Origin: Diplonema japonicum
Lineage: Eukaryota; Euglenozoa; Diplonemea; Diplonemida; Diplonemidae
Length of the DNA stretch: 64,000 bases
Assembly (NCBI GenBank): GCA_964019335.1
Contig: OZ025745.1
Coordinates: 1 to 64,000 of the forward strand
Direction of reading: 5' to 3'
Position numbers and translations under genes: made by a program
Shown: piece after piece, positions 36,467-47,670 of the stretch
How the letters are laid out: each line of letters starts with the position of its first letter
Numbering within the stretch: the first letter of the stretch is position 1
Notes under the pieces: model-generated
Seen by the model: only the letters and a program-made list of their open reading frames with translations
What the model was told of the DNA's origin: nothing
Databases searched by the model: none

Positions 36467-38245
36467 ATGTCGTTACCTGCGATGCTTTTCGCCCTTGTCA
36501 GTGTTGCCACTGTGCACACAGAGCGCTGCACAAAGTGGCGTTCGTCTAGGTCCAGTGTCCCTGTGGAGTGGTGCCCTGTGAACTGCTACGCTCCCGGCAC
36601 TTTAAATCTGGCTCCTGCCTGTGACCCCGCCTCGACACCCGCTCACCAGGTGTGCCACTGTGAAGACGCGGCTCCTGCTCCTGTTCCCCCCACCGTGCAC
36701 AAGGAGCACTGCACAAAGTGGCGTTCGTCAAGGTCCAGTGTCCCTGTGGAGTGGTGCCCTGTGAACTGCTACGCTCCCGGAACTCTGAATCTGGCTCCTG
36801 CCTGTGACCCCGCTTCGACATCCGCTCACCAGGTGTGCCACTGTGAGGACATGGGTGGCGCTTCTACCCCCACCGTGCATGACGAGCGCTGCATGCAATG
36901 GCGTTCGTCTAGGTCCAGTGTCCCTGTGGAGTGGTGCCCTGTGAACTGCTACGCTCCCGGCACTTTAAATCTGGCTCCTGCCTGTGACCCCGCCTCGACA
37001 CCCGCTCACCAGGTGTGCCACTGTGAAGACGCGGCTCCTGCTCCTGTTCCCCCCACCGTGCACAAGGAACACTGCACAAAGTGGCGTTCGTCTAGGTCCA
37101 GTGTCCCTGTGGAGTGGTGCCCTGTGAACTGCTACGCTCCCGGCACTTTAAATCTGGCTCCTGCCTGTGACCCCGCTTCGACACCCGCTCACCAGGTGTG
37201 CCACTGTGAGGACATGGGTGGCGCTTCTACCCCCACCGTGCACGACGAGCGCTGCATGCAGTGGCGCTCATCTAGGTCCAGTGTCCCTGTGGAGTGGTGC
37301 CCTGTGAACTGCTACGCTCCCGGCACTTTAAATCTGGCTCCTGCCTGTGACCCCGCCTCGACACCCGCTCACCAGGTGTGCCACTGTGAGGACATGGCTG
37401 CGGCTCCTATAGCCCCCACCGTGGACAAGGAGCGCTGCACAAAGTGGCGTTCGTCAAGGTCCAGTGTCCCTGTGGAGTGGTGCCCTGTGAACTGCTACGC
37501 TCCCGGAACTCTGAATCTGGCTCCTGCCTGTGACCCCGCCTCGACACCCGCTCATCAGGTGTGCCACTGTGAGGACATGGGTGAGCCTATGGTGCCCAAG
37601 AGTGATGACTGCACGGCGGCAACAACGGTGACGATGACGACACCTGGTGGGACGCAGGCCCTCGCAGGGGTGCCCGTGACGGAGAGGATGGCTGGGTGGG
37701 CATACGGGGGGCGCAACACCAAGCTGCATAGCTTCCCGAATATGCTGCGCGAGGCCAGCGCACACATCCCTGCGAACCAGCCACTGCCCGAGGACACAGA
37801 GTTCACAGCGACCTGCAATGGGTGCGACGGTGATGCTTGTGAGGTCTTCGTCACCATTCACAACTGCCCTGCCTGCTCTGCTGGGTCCAACGGCAACCTT
37901 CCTGCGCAGTTCGCACTTGGAGGGTGGGAGGCAAGGAGTTGTGCACCGCAGTTTGCTGTGGACCAGTTGGGTGGGGACTACAAGATGCTGACGTTCAGGA
38001 AGATGCTCCTCCCTGGTCAGGAAGTCACAACCCCCGCTTCTGTGGGGAGGGTGAAGCACCTTGCACTGTTCACCCTGCTCAGCAAGGACTGTGGCTCGCT
38101 GAACGAAGTTAGCTGCGGTGACACCTCGTCTTGCAAGTGGAAGAATGACCAGTGCATCTCTGCTTGGTGCCCCAAGGCGTCGGGGCCCTTTGCCCCCCCT
38201 ACTGGCACCGGGGGTGCCACGTGCAAGTGCCCTCCCACACACTAA
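36467..38245 (+). CDS. secreted protein with six six-Cys repeats
   Basis: 592 aa with a signal peptide (MSLPAMLFALVSVATVHT). Six tandem modules follow, each C-x14-C-x3-C-x11-C-x10-C-x-C (CTKWRSSRSSVPVEWCPVNC at the start of each), separated by short Ala/Pro or Gly/Ser linkers. A C-terminal domain of about 220 residues has further Cys pairs (CNGCDGDAC, CPACS) and ends in another small Cys module (CGDTSSCKWKNDQC). Three disulfides per repeat are expected. I do not recognise the family; the regular hydrophobic/aromatic pattern would suit extracellular binding, for example carbohydrate. No TM or GPI-type tail is seen, so it is likely secreted. It lies next to another Cys-rich surface gene. Confidence 0.8.
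   Translation: MSLPAMLFALVSVATVHTERCTKWRSSRSSVPVEWCPVNCYAPGTLNLAPACDPASTPAHQVCHCEDAAPAPVPPTVHKEHCTKWRSSRSSVPVEWCPVNCYAPGTLNLAPACDPASTSAHQVCHCEDMGGASTPTVHDERCMQWRSSRSSVPVEWCPVNCYAPGTLNLAPACDPASTPAHQVCHCEDAAPAPVPPTVHKEHCTKWRSSRSSVPVEWCPVNCYAPGTLNLAPACDPASTPAHQVCHCEDMGGASTPTVHDERCMQWRSSRSSVPVEWCPVNCYAPGTLNLAPACDPASTPAHQVCHCEDMAAAPIAPTVDKERCTKWRSSRSSVPVEWCPVNCYAPGTLNLAPACDPASTPAHQVCHCEDMGEPMVPKSDDCTAATTVTMTTPGGTQALAGVPVTERMAGWAYGGRNTKLHSFPNMLREASAHIPANQPLPEDTEFTATCNGCDGDACEVFVTIHNCPACSAGSNGNLPAQFALGGWEARSCAPQFAVDQLGGDYKMLTFRKMLLPGQEVTTPASVGRVKHLALFTLLSKDCGSLNEVSCGDTSSCKWKNDQCISAWCPKASGPFAPPTGTGGATCKCPPTH
36510..37578 (+). repeat. six tandem 180/183-bp repeats with alternating linkers
   Basis: The first Cys codon of each copy is at 36527, 36710, 36890, 37073, 37253 and 37436: spacing 183, 180, 183, 180, 183. 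The linker type alternates in the same way, so a 363-bp two-copy unit was duplicated. Copies are nearly identical in DNA. Confidence 0.92.
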
Positions 38246-39528
38246 AGGTTTTAGTATTCACAACGACGGTGTTATCTTCCCTTTTCTCATCAATGTTGAA
38301 AAGAAAAAAAGTAGAAAGAAAAAATAGAGAAAGGAAAAAAGGAAAAAGAAAGAAAAAAAGAAAGAAAGAAAGAAAGGAGGGAAAAAAGAAAAAAAAACAG
38401 AGAAAAAAATCAGATTTGAAGATAGAAAACGAACATAGAAGAATACAAGAAAAAAAAAAAAAAATAAATAACGTTTATCCACTTCAGTCGTCCTTTTTTT
38501 TAAATTTTTTTTTTATTCTTTTTTTTCTCCTTTTTTTTTTTTTCTCGTTGTTGTTCCTCTTTTTTTTTTTTTTTTAATTCCCCTCTCTCCTGCAACAAAA
38601 AATTTTATTTTTCATTTCCTTATTTTTTTTTTTTTAATATCTCCCCACACTAGACTTTTTGGTCCTTCACACGGCACCTCAAAAGATTTCACGAGTGCCT
38701 GGTAACAATCTGTCCAGTGAGTGTATTAATTCATCTTTTGGTGCACCAGTTGCACAAAAAATGCTGAAGGTGCACTTCGATACGCTAGTTCTCCATTTTT
38801 GGTTCATTGAAAAAACCTTAAAAAGCCCCTTTTTATTTGATTTATTTTCTCTTCTTTTTTTTTGTTTTTCTGTTGTGTGTGCGCAGTTTCCTAGGTTGGT
38901 TGCGATTTTTTTCTTTTTTCTGATCCCTCTGACTCGTACGGATAAAGTACAGTGATTCTAAAAAAAGAAAAAAAAGAAAAAGAAAAAGAGAAGAAGAAAA
39001 GAAAACAAACAAGCTTTGTTTTTTTTTCATTCTTTTTTTCTTCTTCTCTGTCTTATACCAGGAAACACTAAAGTGAGCGGTTTATTGTCATTGTTGGTGT
39101 TGAAGCCAGTCTTCCCTAGAAGTAGAGCTAAGACTGCGCTGCAACGCGTTTCATAAACTTACTACATTTCTTTCATTTCTTCTCCGTCCCCCTCACCCCT
39201 TGTTTTCACTTTGCCATCCTAAACCACGTTGTGGCCAGCGAGGCGGGCACGAAAACTTGCGAGCGGCTCCAGGACCCCTGTCCCTTAAGCGCCCAACGTG
39301 GTTAATGGGCTGTGCATACTAACCTTCTCCCAACCCACCTCAAACCCTCCTAGGGGCATAGTGCAATTACATACAAAAGATTGCCCGCCCTTCATCAAGT
39401 TTTTTTTTTTTTTTTGACCTCCCTCTCTCTCTTTTGTTTCACGTGCTGCTTCTTCTTTTTTGTGTTTTTTTTTTTTTTTTTTTTTTTCTCTCTCTGCTGT
39501 CCTTGTTCCGTCCTTTGAGGGTTTCCAG
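38246..39528. other. intergenic region with a homopolymer-poor, structured stretch
   Basis: 38246-39050 is mostly A/T runs. From 39061 to 39310 composition is balanced and contains two inverted repeats: CAGTCTT at 39107 with AAGACTG at 39130, and AACCACGTTG at 39222 with CAACGTGGTT at 39294 (perfect 10-bp stem, 62-base loop). This might be a non-coding RNA, but no known RNA family is recognisable. A pyrimidine tract and CCAG at 39525-39528 precede the hydrolase gene. Confidence 0.4.
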
Positions 39529-39532
39529 GAGA

Positions 39533-40339
39533 ATGAAACGTGTGGTGCTCGGAGATGGAAGGACGCTCGCCTTCCGGGAGTACGGGTGTGCAAGTGGTCT
39601 GCCTGTCGTCTTCGCACACGGCAACCTGAACAGCAGGATGTTCACCCCCATGTGGGACAAGACTTGTTCCACAACGACACAGTGCGGAGTACGCCTGATC
39701 GCAGTGGACAGGCCAGGGTACGGAGGGTCCACATACCTGAAGGACAGGACGTACATGTCCTTCGGTGACGACGTACGGGCACTCATGGCCGACCTGCAGC
39801 TCGACAAAATCGCAGTCTTAGGGTACAGTAGTGGTGGCCCCAACGTCCTAGCTGCCGCAGCTGCGCTTGGCGACAAGGTAGCCTGCTGCGGCCTCTTCAG
39901 CTCCGACGGCCCTTATAAGGCAATGGGCATCAACCAGCGTATATTCAACAAGGAAGAAATCACCAAGGAGGAGCTTCTCCAGCGCACCAAACAGTCGGCA
40001 GAAAACCTTCGGCAAGCATACGCCAATGCTCGACCGGAGAGGGTCGCTAGTCTCACCACCGACCTGGACACCGCCCTTGAACAAGGACACGATGCAGGCC
40101 CTTCGCAAGACGGCTGGCTGGAGTCCAGGGAATGGGACATCGACCTATCGGCCATCACGTGCCCTGTCCTTCTTTACCACGGGGACAAGGACACGGACGT
40201 GCCTCACGAGTGTTCCGAATACTTGGCGAAACAGCTTAAGAACCCCTCGCTGCATATATTGGAGGGCGAGAACCACTCCCTCATCAGGAGGAAGTGGGAG
40301 GAGGTCCTCACTGCAGTGGTGTCTGCGTGCAAGTGTTGA
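39533..40339 (+). CDS. alpha/beta hydrolase-fold protein
   Basis: The open frame starts at 39434 but that part is translated poly-T; the ATG at 39533, four bases after a pyrimidine tract and CCAG, is the natural start. 268 aa. Seen: FAHGNLNSR (oxyanion region, HG at 29-30), a VDRPGYGGST loop, nucleophile elbow GYSSG with Ser99, HGDKDTDVP with catalytic Asp likely 220, and GENHS with His248. This is a complete Ser-Asp-His triad in the right order for a single-domain esterase/lipase or epoxide-hydrolase-like enzyme with a helical cap (residues about 125-195). Substrate unknown. No signal peptide, so probably cytosolic. Confidence 0.85.
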   Translation: MKRVVLGDGRTLAFREYGCASGLPVVFAHGNLNSRMFTPMWDKTCSTTTQCGVRLIAVDRPGYGGSTYLKDRTYMSFGDDVRALMADLQLDKIAVLGYSSGGPNVLAAAAALGDKVACCGLFSSDGPYKAMGINQRIFNKEEITKEELLQRTKQSAENLRQAYANARPERVASLTTDLDTALEQGHDAGPSQDGWLESREWDIDLSAITCPVLLYHGDKDTDVPHECSEYLAKQLKNPSLHILEGENHSLIRRKWEEVLTAVVSACKC

Positions 40340-40455
40340 ATATCTTGCAGTAACAACACAACAACGTTTTCCCTGCTAATTTCTTTTTTGTTGGTTGTGA
40401 CTCGGAATCAGAAAACCCATACACACAGATAGGGGAAACCCTTGGGTCAAGGAAG

Positions 40456-43400
40456 ATGAACGATCTGCAGCCGGGCATGCTAGTGGAGGTTAATGGGCTC
40501 ACGCGAGACACGACGCTCAACGGTGAGATAGGCATAATAAGAGAGTTGCGGACACTGGGTAGCGGTGACGCCGGAGCGCTGGTGGACTTGGATAACGGAG
40601 GGTCGAAGCTGCTAAGGCTGCAGAACCTGGAGGAAGTAGAAGAGGAACAGCAGCCACAAGGAATGCCCACCGCAGTACAACCAGTCATGCATCAGATGCC
40701 TATGCAGGTCATGCCTACCCCCGACGTGTACCAATGGGTGGACAGAGAGGTGCAGCTCAAAATGCAACACCGACAAAAAGAAGAAGAGCAGAATAAAGAA
40801 ATAGAAGAGCTGAAGAAGAAACAAGCGGAGATGAAAAAGAGAGAAGAGGAAATGGGCATGAAGCAAGAAGAAGAGTTGAAGCAGAAGGAGCTGGACATCC
40901 AAAAGGAGTATGATAAGGCACTGAAGGACAAAGAGGAGACTATTCGAAAGCGGCAGGAGGCAGAGGCACAGAAGCGCATGGACGAACTTCAAAAGAAAGA
41001 AGACGAGATCTTGAAGATGCGAAACATGAACATCGACGAGATCGTTAAGAAGAGTGTCGAGAAGGAGCGGCAGTTGCTTGAAGAGCAGCATGCCTCTGAG
41101 GTACGAAAGCAGCAGGAGGCAGCGGAGCGACAACGGAAAATCGACGAAGAGGAGATTGCAAAGAGACGTGAAAAGATCCTCAGAGGGGCAGAGGCAGAGG
41201 CAGCACTCATCCTCCAGATGCAAGAAGAAGAAATCGTTAAGAAAGAAAAAGCAATGCAAGAACGACAAGCCAAAGAGGAAGAGGAGTACCGTAAAAAATC
41301 AGAAGAGGAAGCCATGCGCTTGCGGGGGCAGGATGTGGACGAGATGGTGAACGAGAAACTACAGCAAGAACTCAAAGAACTGCAGAAAAAGCATCAAGAG
41401 GAGATAGCAATCCAGAACGCCGCGATCGAACAGCAGAGGAGGGGCGACGAGGAAGCCGCAGCGGAACGGCGAAAAGAGCTTCTGGAAAAAGCGGAACAGG
41501 AAGCGGACCGCGACAGGAACGAGAAAATGAAGTTCATCCAGTCCATGGAGGAAGAGATGCAGCAGCAACATGACGCAGAGAGGAAGAAGAACCTCGAGGA
41601 GCTGAACGAGTTCAAACGGCAAGCAGAGCAGGAGGCGCTGGACTTGCGCAGTCAAGACATCGAAAAACTTGTTTCCGACCAGCTAGCTCTACACGAGAAG
41701 CGGCTTGCTGAAAAAGAGCAAGCGATGCGTCAAAGGCAAGAGGACGAGGCAGCCAAACGCTTGGAGGAGTTTGAGACGTTGTCCAAATGCAAAGAAAACG
41801 AGCTGCTAAAAATGCGCGACATGGACATCGATACACTAGTCGAGCAGACGCTTGAGAAAGAGAAAAAACTACTCTATGCTAAGCACCAAAGCGAGTTCGA
41901 AAAGATGAAAGCCGACGCCGAAGAACTCCGTGCCAGGGAGGCAGAGGCCGCCGCAGCACGTCGCGAGGAGGTTCTCATGAAAGCAGGAGAAGAAGCAGCA
42001 CTCATCCTCCAGATGCAAGAAGAAGAAATCGTTAAGAAAGAAAAAGCAATGCAAGAACGACAAGCCAAAGAGGAAGAGGAGTACCGTAAAAAATCAGAAG
42101 AGGAAGCCATGCGCTTGCGGGGGCAGGATGTGGACGAGATGGTGAACGAGAAACTACAGCAAGAACTCAAAGAACTGCGGCAAAAGCATCAAGAGGAGAT
42201 AGCAATCCAGAACGCCGCGATCGAACAGCAGAGGAGGGGCGACGAGGAAGCCGCAGCGGAACGGCGAAAAGAGCTTCTGGAAAAAGCGGAACAAGAAGCA
42301 GCCGAAAAGGTTAAGAAGCATTCCCTTGTCCTGAATGAAATGGAGAAAGACATGTACGCAAGGCATGAAGAGGAGAAGCAGAGGAATTTCGAAGAGATCG
42401 ATGCCTACAAGAAGAAAGCGGAAGACGATCTGAACGCTCTTATTGAGGAGGATGTCGAGAAGAAGGTTCAAGAAAGAATACAGAAAGAATCCGAGCTCTT
42501 GAGAAAAAGGCACCAAGAAGAAGCCGACAAAATTCTGAATGCGATGAAACTAGACATGCAAACACGGCAACAAGAGGAGGAAGCTAGCAGACTGGCGAAC
42601 TTCGAAGCGATGAAGAAGCGGACAGAGCAGGAGGCCATGAACCTGCGTAACAAAGACATCGACGACATAGTTGACAAAACTCTCGAGACACAGAAAAAGG
42701 TGCTCGCCGACAAGCACGCAGAGGAAGAGTCCGTGCTAAAGAAGGAAATAGCGGTTTTGAAGGCAGCGAGGAAACAGGCAGCAGCACAGCATCATCAAGC
42801 GCTATCTGCAGAGATGCAAAGCAGAGTCGAGCATCTTAGGCAAAGCCATACGGAAGCCATGATGCAGATCACAAAGCGTTACCAACAAGATCTGACTCTT
42901 GCCAAGGAAGAAGACAAAGAACGTCTGACGGCGAAACATGACAAAGAGCTTGCAGTTCACGAGGCTTCGATAACACAAGCAGAGCACAACATGCAGCAGC
43001 ATGCCGACTGCGAGCATCTGAGGGAGCAACAGGAGACTGAACGTGTCATCACCCAGCTGGAGGAGGACATGCACGAACGCCAGAAGCGAGAGAGAATAAG
43101 CACGCTGCAGGAAATCGAGAACATCCGGGAGCACCCCCGTGACATGACTCTCAATGAACCAGAAGCGGCAAGCAGGGTCGCCGCATTGGTAGAGCTGAAA
43201 GTATGCTGTATCAAAAGAAAAAAAATAAATGTGACAACTAAACAGGAGCGCCAATTGGCAGAACAGCTGCAAAACCAGCGACACGAGATGGAAAACACCA
43301 AGGACGAACTCCTCCATGTGACAACATTAGGACAGCAGCAAAAGAGCGAAAGGTTCATCGCATGCCAAAACGAGACCATCGCAAGAAAGGCTGAACGAGA

Positions 43401-45738
43401 GGAGGAGCAAGCGGCGTGGGATGCAATTTGCAACTTCTGGAGGCACCAGGAGCGCACAACAGCTCAGAACATCAAGAACCTGTTGAAGAGGGAAGCGACA
43501 GCCTGCAAGGACCTGAGAAACGAGGAACAAGCTTCCTTCCAGCAGATCGTGTTGGGCAAGAAGAACGAGGCTGCGATGCGCAAAGGTCTGGAGGAAAGAG
43601 AGAGCACAGCACGCGCAGCGGTCATCAGGGAGCAGCTCCAAGAGCTGGACGGAATACATAAGATTCGCGACAGGCAATCAGAGGTGCGCCAGACTGTCGA
43701 AGCAAGCGAAGGCAAACCACGCAGCAAGATCGAAGCAATGGAAAGGGCAGAGTGGCAGGCAGTCTTGAATTCCAAGAGCGAAGCGTGGAAAAACGAGAGC
43801 ATTACAAAGCGAAAGAAGCAGCAAAGCACCTGGGTCCCCGACAGCCAAGTGACAGGGTGCGAAGAGTGCCATAAGAAATTCAGCTTCATCAAGAGAAGGC
43901 ACCACTGCAGGGCATGCGGCGGCGTGTATTGCAACTCTTGCAGCAATGCTCGAGCAGCGCTTCCCATCCACGGCCACGACAAGAAGGTTAGAGTGTGCGA
44001 TGCGTGCGCGAAGAATGATTTGTGGAAAATGGACGTCGAATCACCTGCTTGCTACTCGTGCGGAGCACACTTCGGCATCATGAGGAGGCGGCACCACTGC
44101 AGGTCATGCGGCCACCTATACTGCAGTTCTTGTACCAAACACAGGATCTCCTTAATAGATCTAGGACATGTGGGGCCACAACGAGTATGCAGTTCTTGCT
44201 ACCCTGAGGAGCTTGCACTGCTCGAGCAGAATGGTGCGGCTTGGGCTGCCTCCCCTCGCGCCATGGCACTCGGCCTCTCGTTCTGCAGCAGGCCTAGCTG
44301 CGACGAGGAGGACGCCTCACGCGCGTCGCCCATCTCTTTCATGACATACATCGACAACAACGACGACCTTGCGAAGAGGGCCATGGTGCGCAGGCAGAGC
44401 TGTGCCCAGCTGCATGAACGAAAAGATGCTATCCGCACAAGGAGAAGGAGCTTCAGAGAAGGATTCCCGACACTTAGCGATGACACCTTCACACCGGAGT
44501 CTCCACACCAAAACGGTACGCAATCACCACTACCTGCTCGGGAAGGGACGCCTGAGGCATCTGAAAAGGAAACCTTTTCTCAAACTGCAGTTCTTGAAGT
44601 GCAGGATGTACATGGCGTTGTGCCCACAGCCGAAGAGGCAGATCTCGAGACGGCTTTAGCGGAACCTGAGCCTGCCAAAGGACTCCCGGATACTCAGGTA
44701 CAAGAAGCAGCCGTGCAGGAAGATGTGATCCCCTCAGCTCCTCGTACCTTGGTGACAGAAGCAATGGAGGTACCTGAGACGCAGCAAGAAGTGATCGACT
44801 TTAAGGAGGAAGCGCCAAAAACCGAAGACGTGATTGAAGAAGACCCGGAGGCAACTGTGGAAGCTGCGACTCTTGAGGCTGAGACGCCTGTGGAAGCCGG
44901 GACTACGACACCTGTGGAGGCTGAGGCAGAAGTACCAGTGGAGGCTGAAATACAAGTGGAGGCTGAGGCTGAAGCACTTGTGGAAGCCGCGGTAACGACA
45001 CCTCTAGAGACTGAGGCAGAAGTACCAGTGGAGGCTGAAGCACCTGTGGAGGCTGAGGCAGAAGAATCTGTGGAGACTGAGGCAGAAGTACCAGTGGAGG
45101 CTGAAACACTAGTGGGGGCGGAGGCTGAAGTACCAGTGGGGTTTGACACACAAGTGGAGGCAGAGGCCGAAGCACTTGTGGAACCCGGGGCAACGACACC
45201 TGTGGAGACTGAGGTTGAAGTGCCAGTTGAGATTGAGGCAGAAGCACCTGTGGAAGCCGAGGCAACTGCACCTGTGGTGACTGAGGCTGAAGAACCTGTG
45301 GAAGCAGAGACAAGTGCCCCTTTGACTGAGAGAACTGAAGAACCTGTGGAAGCAGCGCAAACGGGTGAGCTTGACGTTGAAGGGCTTCAAAAGGAAGAAG
45401 AACAACAAAGGCATATTCCGGAGTCACTTCACGAAACCACTGTTATGGCAGAGGAGCCCAAGCAAGAAGAAGCTGAGGATGGCCTGCAGAACGGGGAGCA
45501 GCCCGACACGGCACAAGTGGTGGAACCTCTCGAGATGCCCCAAACAAAGGACCCCGAAACTTGCACGCCTGCTCCAGAAGCAACGCATGCTCAAGAGAAT
45601 CCCCCTGCTGGGGAGACAGCTAGCACCGAGACGGAAACTAAGATGAACGGGAAGGGAGATGGAAGGGGCGGCGCGGGTAGGGGTGGAAGAGGAGGAAACA
45701 AAAGAAAAAACCAGAAGAAAAAGGGAGGCCGCAGGTGA
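40456..45738 (+). CDS. large coiled-coil protein with two tandem FYVE fingers and an RGG tail (two exons)
   Basis: Exons 40456-43200 and 43246-45738, with an in-frame 45-nt intron. Residues 1-60 look like a small KOW/SH3-like barrel ([20 protein letters not shown]). Residues about 95-1110 are nearly continuous charged coiled coil. Numbering without splicing, two FYVE fingers follow: C1135-x2-C with [10 protein letters not shown], and C1199-x2-C with [10 protein letters not shown]; both keep the RRHHCR basic patch that binds phosphatidylinositol 3-phosphate, although the WxxD element is clear only before the first. Then a Val/Glu/Ala/Pro repeat region (variants of PVEAEAEV) and a C-terminal GRGG/RGG basic tail. 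Likely an endosomal tether comparable in plan to EEA1-type proteins; the RGG tail suggests added RNA or protein binding. Confidence 0.85.
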   Translation: MNDLQPGMLVEVNGLTRDTTLNGEIGIIRELRTLGSGDAGALVDLDNGGSKLLRLQNLEEVEEEQQPQGMPTAVQPVMHQMPMQVMPTPDVYQWVDREVQLKMQHRQKEEEQNKEIEELKKKQAEMKKREEEMGMKQEEELKQKELDIQKEYDKALKDKEETIRKRQEAEAQKRMDELQKKEDEILKMRNMNIDEIVKKSVEKERQLLEEQHASEVRKQQEAAERQRKIDEEEIAKRREKILRGAEAEAALILQMQEEEIVKKEKAMQERQAKEEEEYRKKSEEEAMRLRGQDVDEMVNEKLQQELKELQKKHQEEIAIQNAAIEQQRRGDEEAAAERRKELLEKAEQEADRDRNEKMKFIQSMEEEMQQQHDAERKKNLEELNEFKRQAEQEALDLRSQDIEKLVSDQLALHEKRLAEKEQAMRQRQEDEAAKRLEEFETLSKCKENELLKMRDMDIDTLVEQTLEKEKKLLYAKHQSEFEKMKADAEELRAREAEAAAARREEVLMKAGEEAALILQMQEEEIVKKEKAMQERQAKEEEEYRKKSEEEAMRLRGQDVDEMVNEKLQQELKELRQKHQEEIAIQNAAIEQQRRGDEEAAAERRKELLEKAEQEAAEKVKKHSLVLNEMEKDMYARHEEEKQRNFEEIDAYKKKAEDDLNALIEEDVEKKVQERIQKESELLRKRHQEEADKILNAMKLDMQTRQQEEEASRLANFEAMKKRTEQEAMNLRNKDIDDIVDKTLETQKKVLADKHAEEESVLKKEIAVLKAARKQAAAQHHQALSAEMQSRVEHLRQSHTEAMMQITKRYQQDLTLAKEEDKERLTAKHDKELAVHEASITQAEHNMQQHADCEHLREQQETERVITQLEEDMHERQKRERISTLQEIENIREHPRDMTLNEPEAASRVAALVELKVCCIKRKKINVTTKQERQLAEQLQNQRHEMENTKDELLHVTTLGQQQKSERFIACQNETIARKAEREEEQAAWDAICNFWRHQERTTAQNIKNLLKREATACKDLRNEEQASFQQIVLGKKNEAAMRKGLEERESTARAAVIREQLQELDGIHKIRDRQSEVRQTVEASEGKPRSKIEAMERAEWQAVLNSKSEAWKNESITKRKKQQSTWVPDSQVTGCEECHKKFSFIKRRHHCRACGGVYCNSCSNARAALPIHGHDKKVRVCDACAKNDLWKMDVESPACYSCGAHFGIMRRRHHCRSCGHLYCSSCTKHRISLIDLGHVGPQRVCSSCYPEELALLEQNGAAWAASPRAMALGLSFCSRPSCDEEDASRASPISFMTYIDNNDDLAKRAMVRRQSCAQLHERKDAIRTRRRSFREGFPTLSDDTFTPESPHQNGTQSPLPAREGTPEASEKETFSQTAVLEVQDVHGVVPTAEEADLETALAEPEPAKGLPDTQVQEAAVQEDVIPSAPRTLVTEAMEVPETQQEVIDFKEEAPKTEDVIEEDPEATVEAATLEAETPVEAGTTTPVEAEAEVPVEAEIQVEAEAEALVEAAVTTPLETEAEVPVEAEAPVEAEAEESVETEAEVPVEAETLVGAEAEVPVGFDTQVEAEAEALVEPGATTPVETEVEVPVEIEAEAPVEAEATAPVVTEAEEPVEAETSAPLTERTEEPVEAAQTGELDVEGLQKEEEQQRHIPESLHETTVMAEEPKQEEAEDGLQNGEQPDTAQVVEPLEMPQTKDPETCTPAPEATHAQENPPAGETASTETETKMNGKGDGRGGAGRGGRGGNKRKNQKKKGGRR
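41200..42293 (+). repeat. 299-bp direct duplication inside the coiled coil
   Basis: 41200-41498 recurs at 41995-42293, exactly 795 bases (265 codons) later, with only a couple of differences (CTGCAGAAA against CTGCGGCAA). In-frame, hence a recent internal duplication or conversion of a coiled-coil segment. Confidence 0.85.
43201..43245 (+). other. 45-nt mini-intron in the FYVE gene
   Basis: GTATGC donor, A-rich interior, ACTAAACAG at the 3' end with a branch-point-like CTAA. The 15 codons it would encode (Val-Cys-Cys-Ile-Lys-Arg...) break an otherwise continuous heptad pattern; removing them joins VELK to ERQLAEQL. Confidence 0.65.
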
Positions 45739-46201
45739 CAAAGATGCAGACGTACTGTACTGTCTAATCTTTATCCCATCCCGTCCCCCCCCCGTTGATA
45801 ACATGAGACGAGTGCTGTAGTGCTTTTTTATCCTGCACTTTAAATTATCTAATTCCCCCCCTTTTTTTTTCTTTTCTCACCCTCCGTCTTTCACCGTTCC
45901 CTGCCTGGTTGCCGGGTCCACTTTTGATAGTGCGAGCGATGCAGCGGCCCCCTACTGTGTTTCACGCAATACCCCATTAGTTTCTGGTCCGTTTAGTACC
46001 TCCTTCTCCTACTCTTTGGGTCCTCTGCTAAGAGCCACTCGATGTTTTGGTGATTTTGTCAGTTCTATCTTTTAAAAAAAGATTTTTTTTTTAACACGGC
46101 TTATTCCGAGGGGAGGGGGGAGGGGGGGAGAAAGAGGCAAAAAGAAAAAAGGAAAAAGAAAAAAGTAAGCAATCCGATTGATTTCAACTGTGGTACTTGG
46201 G

Positions 46202-46236
<35 letters not shown>

Positions 46237-46682
46237 TTTTCTGGTTAAGGGGGACATTACCCCCCTCCTTTTTTTTTGACAATTTCATTCCCTGTCCCAG
46301 CTTTTTTTTTTTGAAGAACAATAAGAATGGGGGAAAGAAGATGAAAAAGAAAAAAGAAATCTAAACACAATAATTCACAATCAAAACTGTCACCCGACAC
46401 TTATTACCACTTCATTATTTTACCCCCTCCGTTTTTTTTTTTTTATTCTCTTTTCCTTCTTTTTTTTTTTCGATTACTCCACACCCCCTAATTATATGGG
46501 TTCACCCTCTTCTTTTTTATTTACTTGCTCGCTTTTTATCTTCTTCCTCAGGTTCTTTTTTTTTTTTTTTTTTTTTCCATTACTGTAAAACCGATAAAGT
46601 TCGCAACGCAATAACAAATACCCGGAAATCCCTTTAATTCCCGAAGAAAACGCATCTCTGGATCCGAACATTTTTTTTTTTT
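45739..46682. other. intergenic, no supported gene
   Basis: Homopolymers alternate with a 180-base balanced stretch (about 45885-46070) that shows no ORF or RNA family. ATCCTGCACTTTAAATTAT at 45830 resembles a decayed family A tail but is too diverged to call. Confidence 0.6.
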
Positions 46683-47252
46683 AGACCATTCCGACCGGGG
46701 AACCTCTTAACCCCGAAGCCTCTCCCTTGGTACCACGAGCATGGGCTGCAGAAGAAATACTTCCCAGGCCTAATCCCATTTGTCCTCAACTGGTTGAATG
46801 CCCTAAAATGGGGCGAGGAAGGCGGGCAAGTTTCTAAGGCGGAACTAGCAGTCGACCTCATTGCAACGGAAAGGCTCCACATGGGTGGGGAAGACATAGC
46901 GTGCTGGGCGAGAAAGCTCGGCAGGATTCTCAGCGTCTTAGAAAGGATCCATCTAAAAGGGACGGGGAATCATCTGATTCCGGCAGAAACTATGAAGTCA
47001 GTACACTCACTACGCACCCCAGGGCTCCACAGCCATGCCGTCACTGGTACTCCACTCGTCCGATCTTCGCGTCCCCGAAGGTCACCCACTCGATCCTAGA
47101 GGAGCAAATGCGAACGCATTGCATCCTCAACAACTCGCTAGTTGGTTTCACGCCCAAGCTGCTGATGAGAAACTACGACGGGCCTAAGGCACTACCACGA
47201 CGGGCCCAAGGCACTACCACGTCACATACTGCAGGTTCCCTTCAAAGACACC
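46683..47252 (+). pseudogene. decayed 3' fragment of a third RT family (family C)
   Basis: Translated in one frame, PLPWYHEHGLQ, IPFVLNWLNALKW and AELAVDLIATER align in order with the ORF2 C-terminus of family A (PLPWVRDVEG, AEFLNPLLQWLSQL, VELAIDFEWT). A shift near 47045-47060 moves the rest, RPIFASPKVTHSILEEQ, to another frame; that segment matches RRPIFATHSTHDKL of A and RRAIFASPKTKHDL of B. It is 5'-truncated at a T-run and ends with the tail CACATACTGCAGGTTCCC. A 23-base tandem duplication (ACGGGCCTAAGGCACTACCA) precedes the tail. Confidence 0.75.
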
Positions 47253-47670
47253 CTTTTTTTTCTTCTTTCTTTTTTAAACGAAACACCATTGTGATGAAGC
47301 AGCGTTGAAAAATCCTTAATCTTCGAACTTTTATCGGTTTTTTTTTTTTTTTTTTTTTTCCCGGCGAACTGGCAACAGGGGGCGTATGGAGCATTGGTGA
47401 ACAAGATATCATGGCCTTTGTTAATCGTGTCCTCTAGCTTACGGGCGAAAGATAAATGTCCCCCCCCCTCCCCGATCGTGAGGCCTATGGGTGTGGCACG
47501 CCATGTCTGAAACGTTTAGCTCCCTTGAAGCTCACCAGTGTGGGCGATGGCTGTGGCGATCGTTGCAAGAGCGCCTATAGGTAGTATTGGACGATTCAGT
47601 TAACAGAATAGTTTCTTTTTTTTTTTTTTTTTTTGACAGTATTCCAAAGAAAAAAAAAAGGAAAAAAAAA

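Noticed and set aside
41200-42293. Assembly duplication in the FYVE gene
   Set aside because: The two 299-bp blocks differ at a few positions and are separated by unique in-frame sequence, so a real duplication is likelier than an assembly artefact.
45829-45848. Another family A solo tail
   Set aside because: ATCCTGCACTTTAAATTAT shares only about a dozen consecutive bases with the tail; chance or heavy decay cannot be separated.
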